A stretch of 64,000 bases of DNA from an uncultured Oscillospiraceae bacterium (lineage in GTDB: Bacteria; Bacillota; Clostridia; Oscillospirales; Oscillospiraceae): assembly GCA_934646005.1 (NCBI GenBank), contig CAKUED010000002.1, positions 62,001 to 126,000 of the forward strand, in the 5' to 3' direction. Made by a program: the position numbers and the translations under genes. Below the pieces are notes generated by a model, which was not told the DNA's origin, did no database searches, and worked only from the letters and a program-made list of their open reading frames with translations. Below, one piece after another: positions 8,462 to 16,537 of this stretch. The number at the start of each line of letters is the position of its first letter. Position 1 is the first letter of the stretch.

Positions 8462-8627
8462 AAATTTCCCTTTCCCACGTCTGGTAAGATACGCTTCGTT
8501 TGTACATAAAATATCACAATACAATATAGCTCCAAATTCGCCCGAATGCAACACCCGGTATGCCGAAAAATGCCCCAAAATCACGCCCGGTTTTTTGCAC
8601 GTTTTTACGAACGCCGGGAGGGGCTTC

Positions 8628-8656
8628 TTGACTTTACAGGCGGAAAACGGTATACT
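8628..8656 (+). promoter_or_regulatory. Sigma-A promoter of topoisomerase subunit B
   Basis: TTGACT at 8628-8633 and TATACT at 8651-8656 with a 17-base spacer, 60 bases before the start codon. Confidence 0.75.
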
Positions 8657-8716
8657 AAAATCAATATAGTGGGCTCATCTGTGAGCAGTATCCACAACAT
8701 CATGCGAGGGAAGCAA

Positions 8717-10699
8717 ATGAGCAAGCAGCAAACTTACGGCAATGACAGCATTTCGTCCTTGAAGGGCGCGGACCGCGTGCGCAAGCGCCCGGCGGTCATC
8801 TTCGGCTCAGACGGGCTGGAGGGCTGTGAACACGCGGTGTTTGAAATTCTGTCCAACGCCATCGACGAGGCGCGCGAGGGGCACGGCGATACGGTCATCG
8901 TTACGCGCTATCTCGACCGCTCCATCGAGGTGGAGGATTTCGGGCGCGGCTGCCCCGTGGACTGGAATGAAAAAGAGGGGAAATATAACTGGGAGCTGGT
9001 GTTCTGCGAGCTGTACGCCGGCGGCAAGTATGACAACAACGCCGGCGGCGACTATGAGTTCTCGCTGGGTCTGAACGGTCTCGGTGCGTGCGCGACGCAG
9101 TACTCCTCAGAATATTTTGACGCCACCATCCGGCGCGACGGCTTTCAGTACAGCCTGCATTTTGAAAAGGGCGAGATCGTGGGCGCAATGAAAAAAGAGC
9201 CCGCCGACCGCAAAAAGACCGGCTCGGTATTCCACTGGAAGCCCGATCTGGAGGTCTTTACCGACATCAGCATTCCGCTGGACTACTACCAGAGCACGCT
9301 CAAGCGGCAGGCGGTGGTGAACGCGGGCGTGACGTTCCGCCTGCGTGATGAAGTTTCGCCCGGAAAATTCGAGCAGACGGAATACTGCTATGTGGAGGGC
9401 ATCCTCGACTATGTGCGCGAGCTGACCGAGGAAAAGTCCATGACCATGCCGCAGTTCTGGGAGGCGGAGCGGCGCGGGCGCGACCGCGAGGATAAGCCGG
9501 AGTACAAGGTGCGCATTTCGGCGGCGTTCTGCTTTTCAAACGCCGTCAATCGCATCGAGTACTACCACAACTCCTCGTGGCTGGAATACGGCGGCGCGCC
9601 GGACAAGGCGGTGCGAAACGCGTTTGTGTACGCCATCGACGCGTATATCAAAACGGCGGGGAAGTATACGAAAAACGAGTCGAAAATTTCGTTCCAGGAT
9701 GTGGCGGACTGCCTGGTGCTGGTGACGAACTGCTTCTCCACGCAGACCTCCTATGAAAACCAGACGAAAAAAGCCATCAACAACAAATTCGTCCAGGAGG
9801 CGATGACGGAGTTCTTCCGCAGCCGCCTGCACGTCTATTTTATCGAGAATAAAACCGAAGCCGACCGCATCGCCGATCAGGTGCTCATCAACAAGCGCAG
9901 CCGCGAGCGGGCGGAAAAAGAGCGCCTGAACATCAAAAAGAAGCTTACCGGCAATCTCGATATTTCCAACCGTGTGCAGAAATTTGTGGACTGCCGCACA
10001 AAGGACGTGGAAAAGCGCGAAATTTACATCGTGGAGGGCGATTCCGCGCTCGGCTCGGTCAAGCTCTCGCGCGACGCGGAATTTCAGGGCATCATGCCCG
10101 TGCGCGGCAAGATCCTAAACTGCCTCAAGGCGGATTATGAGCGCATTTTCAAGTCGGACATTATTACCGACCTCATCCGCGTGCTCGGCTGCGGCGTGGA
10201 GGTGCAGACGAAAAAAAGCAAGGACCTGTCCGCGTTCGACCTTGCGAACCTGCGCTGGAGCAAGGTCATCATCTGCACCGACGCCGACGTGGACGGCTAC
10301 CAGATCCGGACGCTGATTTTGACCATGATCTACCGGCTCTGCCCCACGCTTATTGAGCAGGGCTATGTGTATATCGCGGAGTCGCCGCTGTATGAGATCG
10401 GCTGCAAGGATAAGACGTGGTTTGCCTACAACGAGGCGGAAAAAGCCGCTATTCTCAAGGAACTGGAGGGCAAAAGGGTCACGGTCAACCGCTCCAAGGG
10501 TCTTGGCGAAAACGACCCGGAGATGATGTGGATGACCACCATGAACCCCGCCACCCGCCGCCTCATCCGCGTCATGCCCGAGGATATGGCGCTTACGCAG
10601 CAGATGTTCGAGCTGCTGCTGGGCGATAACCTCACAGGAAGAAAAGACCACATCGCGGAGAATGGATATAAATATCTGGATCAGCTCGACGTATCGTAA
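8717..10699 (+). CDS. parE: Type IIA DNA topoisomerase subunit B (ParE/GyrB family)
   Basis: ATPase subunit of a type IIA topoisomerase, paired with the subunit A gene at 11044. The 660 residues contain the GHKL ATPase domain (NAIDEAREGHGD, then a GLNGLGACATQY lid motif), a transducer domain, and a Toprim domain. The Toprim domain has EGDSALGSVK, where EGDSAGG is usual, and DADVDGYQIRTL, where DADVDGAHI is usual. These departures suggest the divergent second topoisomerase pair of Clostridia rather than canonical gyrase. ATG 8717 is chosen because GAGGGAAG lies just upstream. Whether it acts as topoisomerase IV or a gyrase paralogue cannot be told from sequence. Confidence 0.88.
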   Translation: MSKQQTYGNDSISSLKGADRVRKRPAVIFGSDGLEGCEHAVFEILSNAIDEAREGHGDTVIVTRYLDRSIEVEDFGRGCPVDWNEKEGKYNWELVFCELYAGGKYDNNAGGDYEFSLGLNGLGACATQYSSEYFDATIRRDGFQYSLHFEKGEIVGAMKKEPADRKKTGSVFHWKPDLEVFTDISIPLDYYQSTLKRQAVVNAGVTFRLRDEVSPGKFEQTEYCYVEGILDYVRELTEEKSMTMPQFWEAERRGRDREDKPEYKVRISAAFCFSNAVNRIEYYHNSSWLEYGGAPDKAVRNAFVYAIDAYIKTAGKYTKNESKISFQDVADCLVLVTNCFSTQTSYENQTKKAINNKFVQEAMTEFFRSRLHVYFIENKTEADRIADQVLINKRSRERAEKERLNIKKKLTGNLDISNRVQKFVDCRTKDVEKREIYIVEGDSALGSVKLSRDAEFQGIMPVRGKILNCLKADYERIFKSDIITDLIRVLGCGVEVQTKKSKDLSAFDLANLRWSKVIICTDADVDGYQIRTLILTMIYRLCPTLIEQGYVYIAESPLYEIGCKDKTWFAYNEAEKAAILKELEGKRVTVNRSKGLGENDPEMMWMTTMNPATRRLIRVMPEDMALTQQMFELLLGDNLTGRKDHIAENGYKYLDQLDVS

Positions 10700-10723
10700 A
10701 ACCGCAACATTTTCCGAAATGCT

Positions 10724-10990
10724 GTAGGGGTCGATGCCCACATCGACCCGGCAGGACGCAATCGCAGAATTGCACGCATTTTCGGCGAAAACGTAAAATG
10801 TTCTGTAGGGGCGGACGACCCTGTCCGCCCGTGGGGCAATTGCGGGTTTGCCGCAACGCATCGTAAAAACGAATGTGCTTCGTGCGGGTCGATGTGGGCA
10901 TCGACCCCTACAAACAGTGTACTTGCTTACATCGGTGTATTCGTGTTTGCAGGTGCGTACCGCCGGGCGGACAGAGGCGTCCGCCCCTAC
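10724..10990. repeat. REP/BIME-like cluster 2 (C-B-C'-B')
   Basis: Four GTAG hairpins in the 345-base gap between the two topoisomerase subunit genes: C and B forward, then C' and B' inverted. The spacer with ATCGCA, TTGCACGCA and CGGCGAAAACG is shared with the clusters at 26919 and 43809. Nothing else is recognised in this gap. Confidence 0.8.
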
Positions 10991-11043
10991 AAGGATTGAT
11001 TGGAACATATAGAAGGCATACTGTAATTGAAGGATGAATCATC

Positions 11044-13281
11044 ATGCCGAAGAAGAAAAAAGAAACTGAAATCAAGCACGCGGGCGACCCCCATGTGCAG
11101 GGGCTGCGGGCAGAGGTTTTGGAGCAGCCGATCTGCCAGACGCTGGAGCAGAACTATATGCCCTACGCGATGTCGGTCATCGTCTCGCGCGCCATCCCGG
11201 AGATCGACGGCTTTAAGCCCTCGCACCGCAAGCTGCTGTACACGATGTATAAAATGGGTCTGCTCACCGGCGCGCGGACAAAATCCGCCAACATCGTCGG
11301 GCAGACCATGCGCCTGAACCCGCACGGCGACGCCGCGATCTACGAGACGATGGTGCGTCTGGCGCGCGGCAACGAGTCGCTGCTGCACCCGTTTGTCGAT
11401 TCCAAGGGCAACTTCGGCAAGGTCTACTCGCGCGACATGGCGTATGCCGCGTCCCGCTATACCGAGGCGAAGCTCGACCCCATCTGCGCCGAGCTGTTCG
11501 CGGATATTGACAGCGACACCGTCGATTTTGCCGACAACTATGACAGCACCATGCAAGAGCCGACCCTGCTGCCGACCACGTTCCCGAACGTGCTCGTGTC
11601 GGCGAATATGGGCATTGCCGTGGGTATGGCGTCGAATATTTGCAGCTTTAACCTGCGCGAGGTGTGCCAGACGGCGATCGCGCTCATCGAAAATCCAGAC
11701 GCGGACCTGCTGGAAACACTGCCCGCGCCGGACTTCCCCACGGGCGGCGAAATTCTCTACGACCCGGCGCAGATGCTCGCCATCTACAATTCCGGGCGCG
11801 GCTCGTTCCGTATCCGCGCGCGCTGGCGGTATCTCAAAGAGGGGAACATGATCGAAATTTACGAGATCCCCTACACTACCGCCACCGAGATCATCATGGA
11901 CAAGGTCGCGGAGCTTATCAAGGCGGGTAAAATTCGCGAGATCGCCGATATGCGCGACGAGACGGATCTGAACGGTCTGAAGCTCACCATTGATCTGAAG
12001 CGCGGCGCAGAGCCGGACAAGCTCATGCAGAAGCTCTTCCGCATGACGCCGCTTCAGGATTCGTTCGGCTGCAACTTCAACATCCTCATCGCCGGGATGC
12101 CGCGCGTGATGGGCGTGCGCGAAATTCTGAACGAATGGACGGCGTGGCGCGCGGAGTGCATCCGCCGCCGCGTGTATTTCCAGCTGCAAAAGAAGAAAGA
12201 CCGGCTTCATCTCTTAAAAGGTCTCGGCAAAATTCTGCTGGACATTGACAAAGCCATCGCCATCATCCGCGAGACGGAGCTGGACGCCGAGGTCGTGCCG
12301 AATCTGATGATCGGCTTCGGCATCGACCAGACGCAGGCGGAGTTCGTGGCGGAGATCAAGCTGCGCAACATCAACAAGGAATACATCCTGAAAAAAATAC
12401 AGGAGACGGACACGCTGGAGCGGGAGATCGAGGACCTCGAGCAGACGCTCGGCAGCGAGCGGCGCATCCGCAGGATCATCATCACGGAGCTGCGGCGCGT
12501 GGCGGACAAATACGCCCAGCCGCGTAAAACGCTCCTTGCCTACGATGCGGGCGAGGCGGCGGACGAGGATGACGACGAGCCGGATTACCCGGTGACAGTG
12601 TTCATTTCCCGCGAGGGCTACTGCAAGAAGATCACGCCGCAGTCGCTGCGGATGTCCGGCGAGCAGAAGTATAAGGAGGGCGACGGGGCGCTGCTCACGC
12701 AGGAGACGACGAACCGCGCGGAGCTGTTGGTGTTCACCGACAAATGTCAGGTGTATAAGTGCCGCCTTTCGGACTTTGCCGACGGCAAGGCGTCGAGCCT
12801 GGGCGATTATCTGCCCGGCAAGCTCGGCTTTGACGAGGGCGAGAGCTTCCTGACGGCGTGTCTGCCGGGGGACTACCACGGCGCGATCTTGTTCGTGTAT
12901 GAAAACGGTAAGGCGGCAAAGGTGGAGCTGTCGGGCTATGACACCAAATCCAACCGCCGTAAGCTCACCGGCGCGTATTCCGATAAGAGCCCGCTCAGGT
13001 CGGTCATTTTGCTGCCGGAGGAGCGGGAGGTGGCGGTATACTCCACCGAGGGTCGCGTGGTCGTGTTCTCCACGGCGCAGCTCGCGCCCAAAACGACGCG
13101 TGCCACGCAGGGCGTCGCCGTGATGACGCTCAAGCGCAAGGCGCTCGTCGATCATGCGCTGCCGCTGGAGCAGACGTCCATCGTAAATCCCGTGCGCTAC
13201 CGCTCGCGCACGCTCCCGGTGGCAGGTGCGCTGCTGCGCGCGGAGGATATGGAAGAAAAGCAGATCACACTGGAACTGTAA
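11044..13281 (+). CDS. parC: Type IIA DNA topoisomerase subunit A (ParC/GyrA family)
   Basis: DNA breakage-reunion subunit, partner of the subunit B gene upstream. The 745 residues hold the winged-helix core and the catalytic tyrosine in the SRYTEAKL motif near residue 142. A coiled coil is rich in Lys/Glu (about 380-480), and a shortened C-terminal beta-pinwheel follows. In the quinolone-binding helix the sequence reads GDAAIYETMVR: the serine equivalent to GyrA Ser83/ParC Ser80 is Ala, while the acidic residue four positions on is Glu, as in ParC. The gene is separated from subunit B by a repeat cluster. Confidence 0.9.
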   Translation: MPKKKKETEIKHAGDPHVQGLRAEVLEQPICQTLEQNYMPYAMSVIVSRAIPEIDGFKPSHRKLLYTMYKMGLLTGARTKSANIVGQTMRLNPHGDAAIYETMVRLARGNESLLHPFVDSKGNFGKVYSRDMAYAASRYTEAKLDPICAELFADIDSDTVDFADNYDSTMQEPTLLPTTFPNVLVSANMGIAVGMASNICSFNLREVCQTAIALIENPDADLLETLPAPDFPTGGEILYDPAQMLAIYNSGRGSFRIRARWRYLKEGNMIEIYEIPYTTATEIIMDKVAELIKAGKIREIADMRDETDLNGLKLTIDLKRGAEPDKLMQKLFRMTPLQDSFGCNFNILIAGMPRVMGVREILNEWTAWRAECIRRRVYFQLQKKKDRLHLLKGLGKILLDIDKAIAIIRETELDAEVVPNLMIGFGIDQTQAEFVAEIKLRNINKEYILKKIQETDTLEREIEDLEQTLGSERRIRRIIITELRRVADKYAQPRKTLLAYDAGEAADEDDDEPDYPVTVFISREGYCKKITPQSLRMSGEQKYKEGDGALLTQETTNRAELLVFTDKCQVYKCRLSDFADGKASSLGDYLPGKLGFDEGESFLTACLPGDYHGAILFVYENGKAAKVELSGYDTKSNRRKLTGAYSDKSPLRSVILLPEEREVAVYSTEGRVVVFSTAQLAPKTTRATQGVAVMTLKRKALVDHALPLEQTSIVNPVRYRSRTLPVAGALLRAEDMEEKQITLEL

Positions 13282-13308
13282 CTTGGAACTGACAGGAGGG
13301 GTGCTGGC

Positions 13309-14178
13309 TTGAACGGAAAAACCATCTGGCGCGAGGTGCGCTTTCTGGGGATGATCTTGTTTGGCAGCGTCTGCTACGCGATCGGCTTTGACCTGTTTCT
13401 GATGCTGCATCAGGTCAACGCCGGCGGCGTGAGCGGCGCGTCGATGCTCATCTGCGCGGCGCTTGGCTGGGACGGCGGCGTGGGTATCCTGACGCTCGGC
13501 ATCAACGTCCCGCTGTTTCTGCTCGGCTACCGCTATCTCGGCAAGCGCTTTTTTGTCGGCTCGATCGTGGGTACGATCGCGACCTCGGCGTTCATTGAGC
13601 TGTTTGCACGCATCCCAGCCCCGCAGACCGATATTATGCTGGGCGTGCTCTATGGCGGCGTGCTGGTGGGCTTGGGGCTCGGCGTGGTGTTTTACGCCGG
13701 GGCGTCCACGGGCGGTGTTGACATCATCGCAAGCCTGCTGCGCAAAAAATTCCGCAGCATTTCCGTCGGCAATCTCATGCTGGCGGTGGACAGCGCCGTC
13801 ATCATCCTCACAGGCGTGGTGTACCGCGACATCAACAAAACGCTCTACAGCGCCCTGACGCTGTTTCTCTGCACCACGGTGCTCGACGCGGTCATCTTCG
13901 GTCTCAACGACTCGACCGTGGCGCTCATCATTTCGGACAGCTACGCCGCCATCGCGCGGGAAATTGAAGACAAGCTCGCCCGCGGCGTGACGATGCTCAG
14001 CGGCTACGGCGGCTACACGGGCGCGGAAAAAATGGTGCTGCTCGTCGCCGTGCGCAAGCAGCAGACCACCCAGCTCAAAATGCTCGTCGAGCGGATCGAC
14101 CCGGAGGCGTTCCTCATTTTGCAGCGGTCGCATCAGGTGCTCGGCAACGGCTTTGGGCGGTATTCCGACAATGTTTAG
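13309..14178 (+). CDS. YitT family membrane protein (DUF161 + DUF2179)
   Basis: A 289-residue integral membrane protein of unknown function. About five or six membrane segments fill residues 12-180, including NAGGVSGASML and GASTGGVDIIASLLRKKF, which are typical of the YitT membrane region. A cytoplasmic DUF2179 domain follows, with ARGVTMLSGYGGYTGAEKMVL. The start is TTG at 13309, 8 bases after AGGAGGGG; the next in-frame ATG is at 13351 without a good ribosome binding site. Its stop overlaps the start of the following lipoprotein gene, implying translational coupling. Confidence 0.9.
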   Translation: MNGKTIWREVRFLGMILFGSVCYAIGFDLFLMLHQVNAGGVSGASMLICAALGWDGGVGILTLGINVPLFLLGYRYLGKRFFVGSIVGTIATSAFIELFARIPAPQTDIMLGVLYGGVLVGLGLGVVFYAGASTGGVDIIASLLRKKFRSISVGNLMLAVDSAVIILTGVVYRDINKTLYSALTLFLCTTVLDAVIFGLNDSTVALIISDSYAAIAREIEDKLARGVTMLSGYGGYTGAEKMVLLVAVRKQQTTQLKMLVERIDPEAFLILQRSHQVLGNGFGRYSDNV

Positions 14179-15445
14179 GCGCGGGGGAAAGCGGCGGCTG
14201 GCAGTGCTGCTTGCCGCGGCGGCGCTGGCGCTCAGCGCGTGCAGCGCGGCGGTGCCGTCGGAGTATGTACAGGTGCGTGCGCACAGCGAAGCGGCGGAAA
14301 AGCCGCGCTCCGATGCGCTGACGGCGGAGAATTACGCGCAGCTCAAAAGCGTCATCCGCAGCTTTGTGGAGGGCAGCGTCGAGCACGGCATCATTCGCGT
14401 GTACAGCTACGACGGCGACGTGGAGCAGGACCTTGCCGACGCGGCACGCGCCGTCTGGCGGGACGATCCGCTCGGTGCGTATGCCGTGGACTACATGAGC
14501 TATTCGTGCTCGCTGATCGTGTCGTATTATGAGCTGCGGGTGGATATTACCTACCGCCGCACCCCGGCGCAGCTCGCGCGGCTGGAGTATCTGTCCTCCA
14601 GCGTGGGCAGCGACCTGAAAAGCCGCCTCGAGCGCGCGGTGGAGCGCTATGAGGATACGCTGACGATCTATTTTTCGTATTACACTCCCTGCGATTTTGA
14701 GCAGCTCGTGCGCGCGTGCTATGACGCGAAGCCGGGCACGATCATGTCCATGCCGGATATGACCGTGACGTTCTACCCCGACAGCGGCGCGGCGCGCATC
14801 GTGGAGCTGACGTTTGCCTATCCCGCCGACGCGGCGGCGATGCGGCAGATGGAAAAAGCCGTGAGCGAGACGGTCAGCGCGGCGGCGGTCTATACCCGCT
14901 ATTGCAGCACCGAGACGGACCGCGCGCAGCTTTTCTACACGTTTTTGACCGAGCGCTTCCCGTATACGCAGCAGGACTCGCGCACGCCGGTGTATTCGCT
15001 GCTGTGCGAGGGTACGGCGACGAGCGAGGGCGCGGCAAAATGCTGGCAGATGCTCTGCGACGAGACAGAGATCGCCTGCCGCACCGTGCAGGGTCTGCGC
15101 GGCGGCGAGAGTTACTGGTGGAACGTCGTGCAGTTAGACGGCAGATGGTATCACATTGACCTGCTGCGCGATCTGCTGGACGGCACAGGTCTGCGGACGT
15201 ACAGCGACGCCGCGATGGGCGATTATTACTGGGACGCCTCGGCGTATCCCGCCTGCCCGGAGTATGACGAACCGGAGGAGGAGCAGCCGGACGGCGAAGA
15301 GCCCGCACCCGAAGATCCCGAACAGCCCGATACGGAGCTGCCCGCAGATGAGCCGACACCCGATACCGAGCAGCCCGCGCCGGACACGAGCGAGGCGGAG
15401 CAGACCTCCCGCGTCCTCACGCCGGACATCATCACGCCGCGCTGA
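14171..15445 (+). CDS. Lipoprotein with degenerate transglutaminase-like domain
   Basis: Predicted surface lipoprotein of 424 residues. A charged start and hydrophobic core end in the lipobox LSAC (Cys near residue 24). Residues about 270-345 fit the transglutaminase-like fold: SLLCEGTATSEGAAKCWQML, then WWNVVQLDGRWYHIDL. Where active members have Cys (VCEGYA) this one has Ser (TSEGAA), and the His of HAWN is Tyr. Only the Asp of YHIDL remains, so it is probably non-catalytic. The last 60 residues are a Pro/Glu/Asp-rich low-complexity tail. ATG 14171 overlaps the yitT stop by 8 bases. The role is unknown; a binding or structural function in the envelope is an inference. Confidence 0.75.
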   Translation: MFRRGGKRRLAVLLAAAALALSACSAAVPSEYVQVRAHSEAAEKPRSDALTAENYAQLKSVIRSFVEGSVEHGIIRVYSYDGDVEQDLADAARAVWRDDPLGAYAVDYMSYSCSLIVSYYELRVDITYRRTPAQLARLEYLSSSVGSDLKSRLERAVERYEDTLTIYFSYYTPCDFEQLVRACYDAKPGTIMSMPDMTVTFYPDSGAARIVELTFAYPADAAAMRQMEKAVSETVSAAAVYTRYCSTETDRAQLFYTFLTERFPYTQQDSRTPVYSLLCEGTATSEGAAKCWQMLCDETEIACRTVQGLRGGESYWWNVVQLDGRWYHIDLLRDLLDGTGLRTYSDAAMGDYYWDASAYPACPEYDEPEEEQPDGEEPAPEDPEQPDTELPADEPTPDTEQPAPDTSEAEQTSRVLTPDIITPR

Positions 15446-15465
15446 GAAAAAATTTGAAACAGGAC

Positions 15466-15493
15466 TTGACAAAAGCAGGTTTTTTGATATAAT
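15466..15493 (+). promoter_or_regulatory. Promoter of tRNA-Gly
   Basis: TTGACA at 15466-15471 and TATAAT at 15488-15493 with a 16-base spacer, ending 18 bases before the tRNA. Confidence 0.85.
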
Positions 15494-15511
15494 CATACCT
15501 GCATTTGTCAT

Positions 15512-15587
15512 GCGGGTGTAGCTCATCCGGTAGAGCGCCACCTTGCCAAGGTGGAGGTAGCGAGTTCGAGCCTCGTCACCCGCTCCA
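15512..15587 (+). tRNA. tRNA-Gly (anticodon GCC)
   Basis: Complete cloverleaf: GCGGGTG/CACCCGC acceptor arm, anticodon loop TTGCCAA giving GCC, T-arm with GTTCGAGCC, discriminator T and an encoded CCA (15585-15587). Confidence 0.97.
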
Positions 15588-15631
15588 AATAAAAGAAGGC
15601 ACGACCACAGGTCGTGCCTTCTTTTATTTGG
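15585..15631. terminator. Perfect 22-bp hairpin starting at the tRNA-Gly CCA
   Basis: Arms 15585-15606 and 15610-15631 pair perfectly around ACA. The left arm begins with the tRNA CCA itself. A-rich and T-rich arm ends give a terminator for both strands. The layout is the same as after tRNA-Leu. Confidence 0.8.
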
Positions 15632-15648
15632 TTCTGATTGGATTCCGA

Positions 15649-15687
15649 ACCGGCGGGAATGAATCCCGCCTGGAACAATTCTCCGCT
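15649..15687 (+). repeat. Short repeat downstream of tRNA-Gly (partner copy at 1733-1770)
   Basis: A CGGCGGG...CCCGCC hairpin followed by AATTCTCCGCT, matching the sequence that follows tRNA-Leu on the opposite strand. Confidence 0.6.
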
Positions 15688-15752
15688 CCGCTCCGAATTG
15701 CCGCGCCACCCGGCGCGCGCGCCAGAAGGCGCGTGAACGGTAGGGGGTAATT

Positions 15753-15796
15753 ATTTCGTCGTAACGTAGGGGAGCGGCTTGCCCCTCCCGCGCGGG
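15753..15796 (+). repeat. Solo REP A-type hairpin
   Basis: TTTCGTCGTAACGTAGGGG followed by an A-type stem, the same edge sequence that bounds cluster 1 at 4894. It is a single unit with no inverted partner nearby. Confidence 0.7.
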
Positions 15797-15845
15797 ACGC
15801 AAGAACAAGTTTTGCACACACCAATGCAGAACGGCACGCACAAAA

Positions 15846-16009
15846 GCCTTCCCCTTGAGGGGAAGGTGGCGCGAAGCGCCGGATGAGGAGAAGCGTGGTA
15901 CATTCTGAGATGTTGCCACGTTTGGCTCAAAAACGCGATGCAACTCAGAAATAAGAACTCCACCCCTCATCAGTCACCCTCGGTGACAGCTTCCCCCCGA
16001 GGGGAAGCC
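15846..16009. repeat. Dispersed palindromic element with GGGGAAGG ends, uninterrupted copy
   Basis: A 164-bp element. The left end is CCTTCCCC...GGGGAAGGTGGC then GCGCCGGATGAGGAG; the right end is CCTCATCAGTCAC...GGTGACAGC then a TTCCCC...GGGGAAGCC hairpin. Each end is a hairpin and the two ends are inverted relative to each other (GGATGAGG/CCTCATCAG). The same element, split by a REP cluster, occurs at 38437-39047. Bases 16010-16078 after it show nothing recognisable. Confidence 0.7.
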
Positions 16010-16078
16010 GTGGGACTTCCGCAAACCATCCCTACCTCAAAATAACGGCGGGCGGGGGGCAAAACTTGCGGCAGGGCG

Positions 16079-16426
16079 CTACAAAAACTCCCGAAAATGT
16101 TCCTCAAACAGCGCCTTTCCGGCTGCTTTAAGGGCGGCACAGTAGGCGGTGTATGCCTCCAGCAGCGCCTGGGCTTCCGGGGTGAGGGCTGCGCCGCCGC
16201 CGTGGCGGCCGCCGGTGGTGGTGTGCAGGAGCTTAAAGCCCAATTCTGCCTCAGATGTTTTAAGGATCGTCCAGGCTTTGGAGTATGCCATGCTCATGCT
16301 GGCGGCGGCGGAGCGCAGGGAGTGGTGCTCTTCGATGTTTTTGAGCAGCGCGGCGACGCCCGGTCCAAAGCATTTTTCTTCCCGAAAGATCCGGACGGAG
16401 ATCACGGGGCGTAATGTCTTTTCCAT
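16079..16426 (-). CDS. ModE-type winged helix-turn-helix regulator (N-terminal domain only)
   Basis: A 115-residue DNA-binding protein of the ModE/LysR-like HTH group: FGPGVAALLKNIEEHHSLRSAAASMSMAYSKAWTILKTSE followed by LGFKLLHTTTGGRHGGGAALT. ModE proteins sense molybdate; this one lacks the molybdate-binding TOBE region, as is common for the single-domain group. It is divergent from yqeC-yqeB-selD, which suggests it controls molybdenum/selenium cofactor genes. The ATG at 16426 lies only 7 bases from a TATAAT box, so the message may be leaderless. Confidence 0.82.
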   Translation of the reverse strand: MEKTLRPVISVRIFREEKCFGPGVAALLKNIEEHHSLRSAAASMSMAYSKAWTILKTSEAELGFKLLHTTTGGRHGGGAALTPEAQALLEAYTAYCAALKAAGKALFEEHFREFL

Positions 16427-16433
16427 GTGTTCG

Positions 16434-16462
16434 ATTATAGCGTATTTTTGCCCGCGCGGCAA
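16434..16462 (-). promoter_or_regulatory. Promoter of the ModE-like gene, possibly leaderless
   Basis: Minus-strand TTGCCG (16457-16462) and TATAAT (16434-16439) with a 17-base spacer. Seven bases separate the -10 box from the ATG, so transcription would begin at or next to the start codon. Confidence 0.6.
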
Positions 16463-16480
16463 GGGCTGCGGCGGGATTTC

Positions 16481-16509
16481 TTGACGTTTTGCGCGCGGCG
16501 TGCTATCTT
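16481..16509 (+). promoter_or_regulatory. Promoter of yqeC-yqeB-selD
   Basis: TTGACG at 16481-16486 and TATCTT at 16504-16509 with a 17-base spacer. It is divergent from the ModE-like promoter 18 bases away, so one bound regulator could affect both. Confidence 0.65.
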
Positions 16510-16537
16510 AAAGCCAGAAAACAAAGGAGGTCACGCG

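Noticed and set aside
8546..8716. N-terminal extension of topoisomerase subunit B to 8546
   Set aside because: The extension would contain the TTGACT/TATACT promoter; the family start and ribosome binding site fit 8717.
12214..14133. Long minus-strand open frame opposite topoisomerase A and yitT
   Set aside because: It is a shadow frame with His/Arg/Ala-rich translation crossing two real genes.
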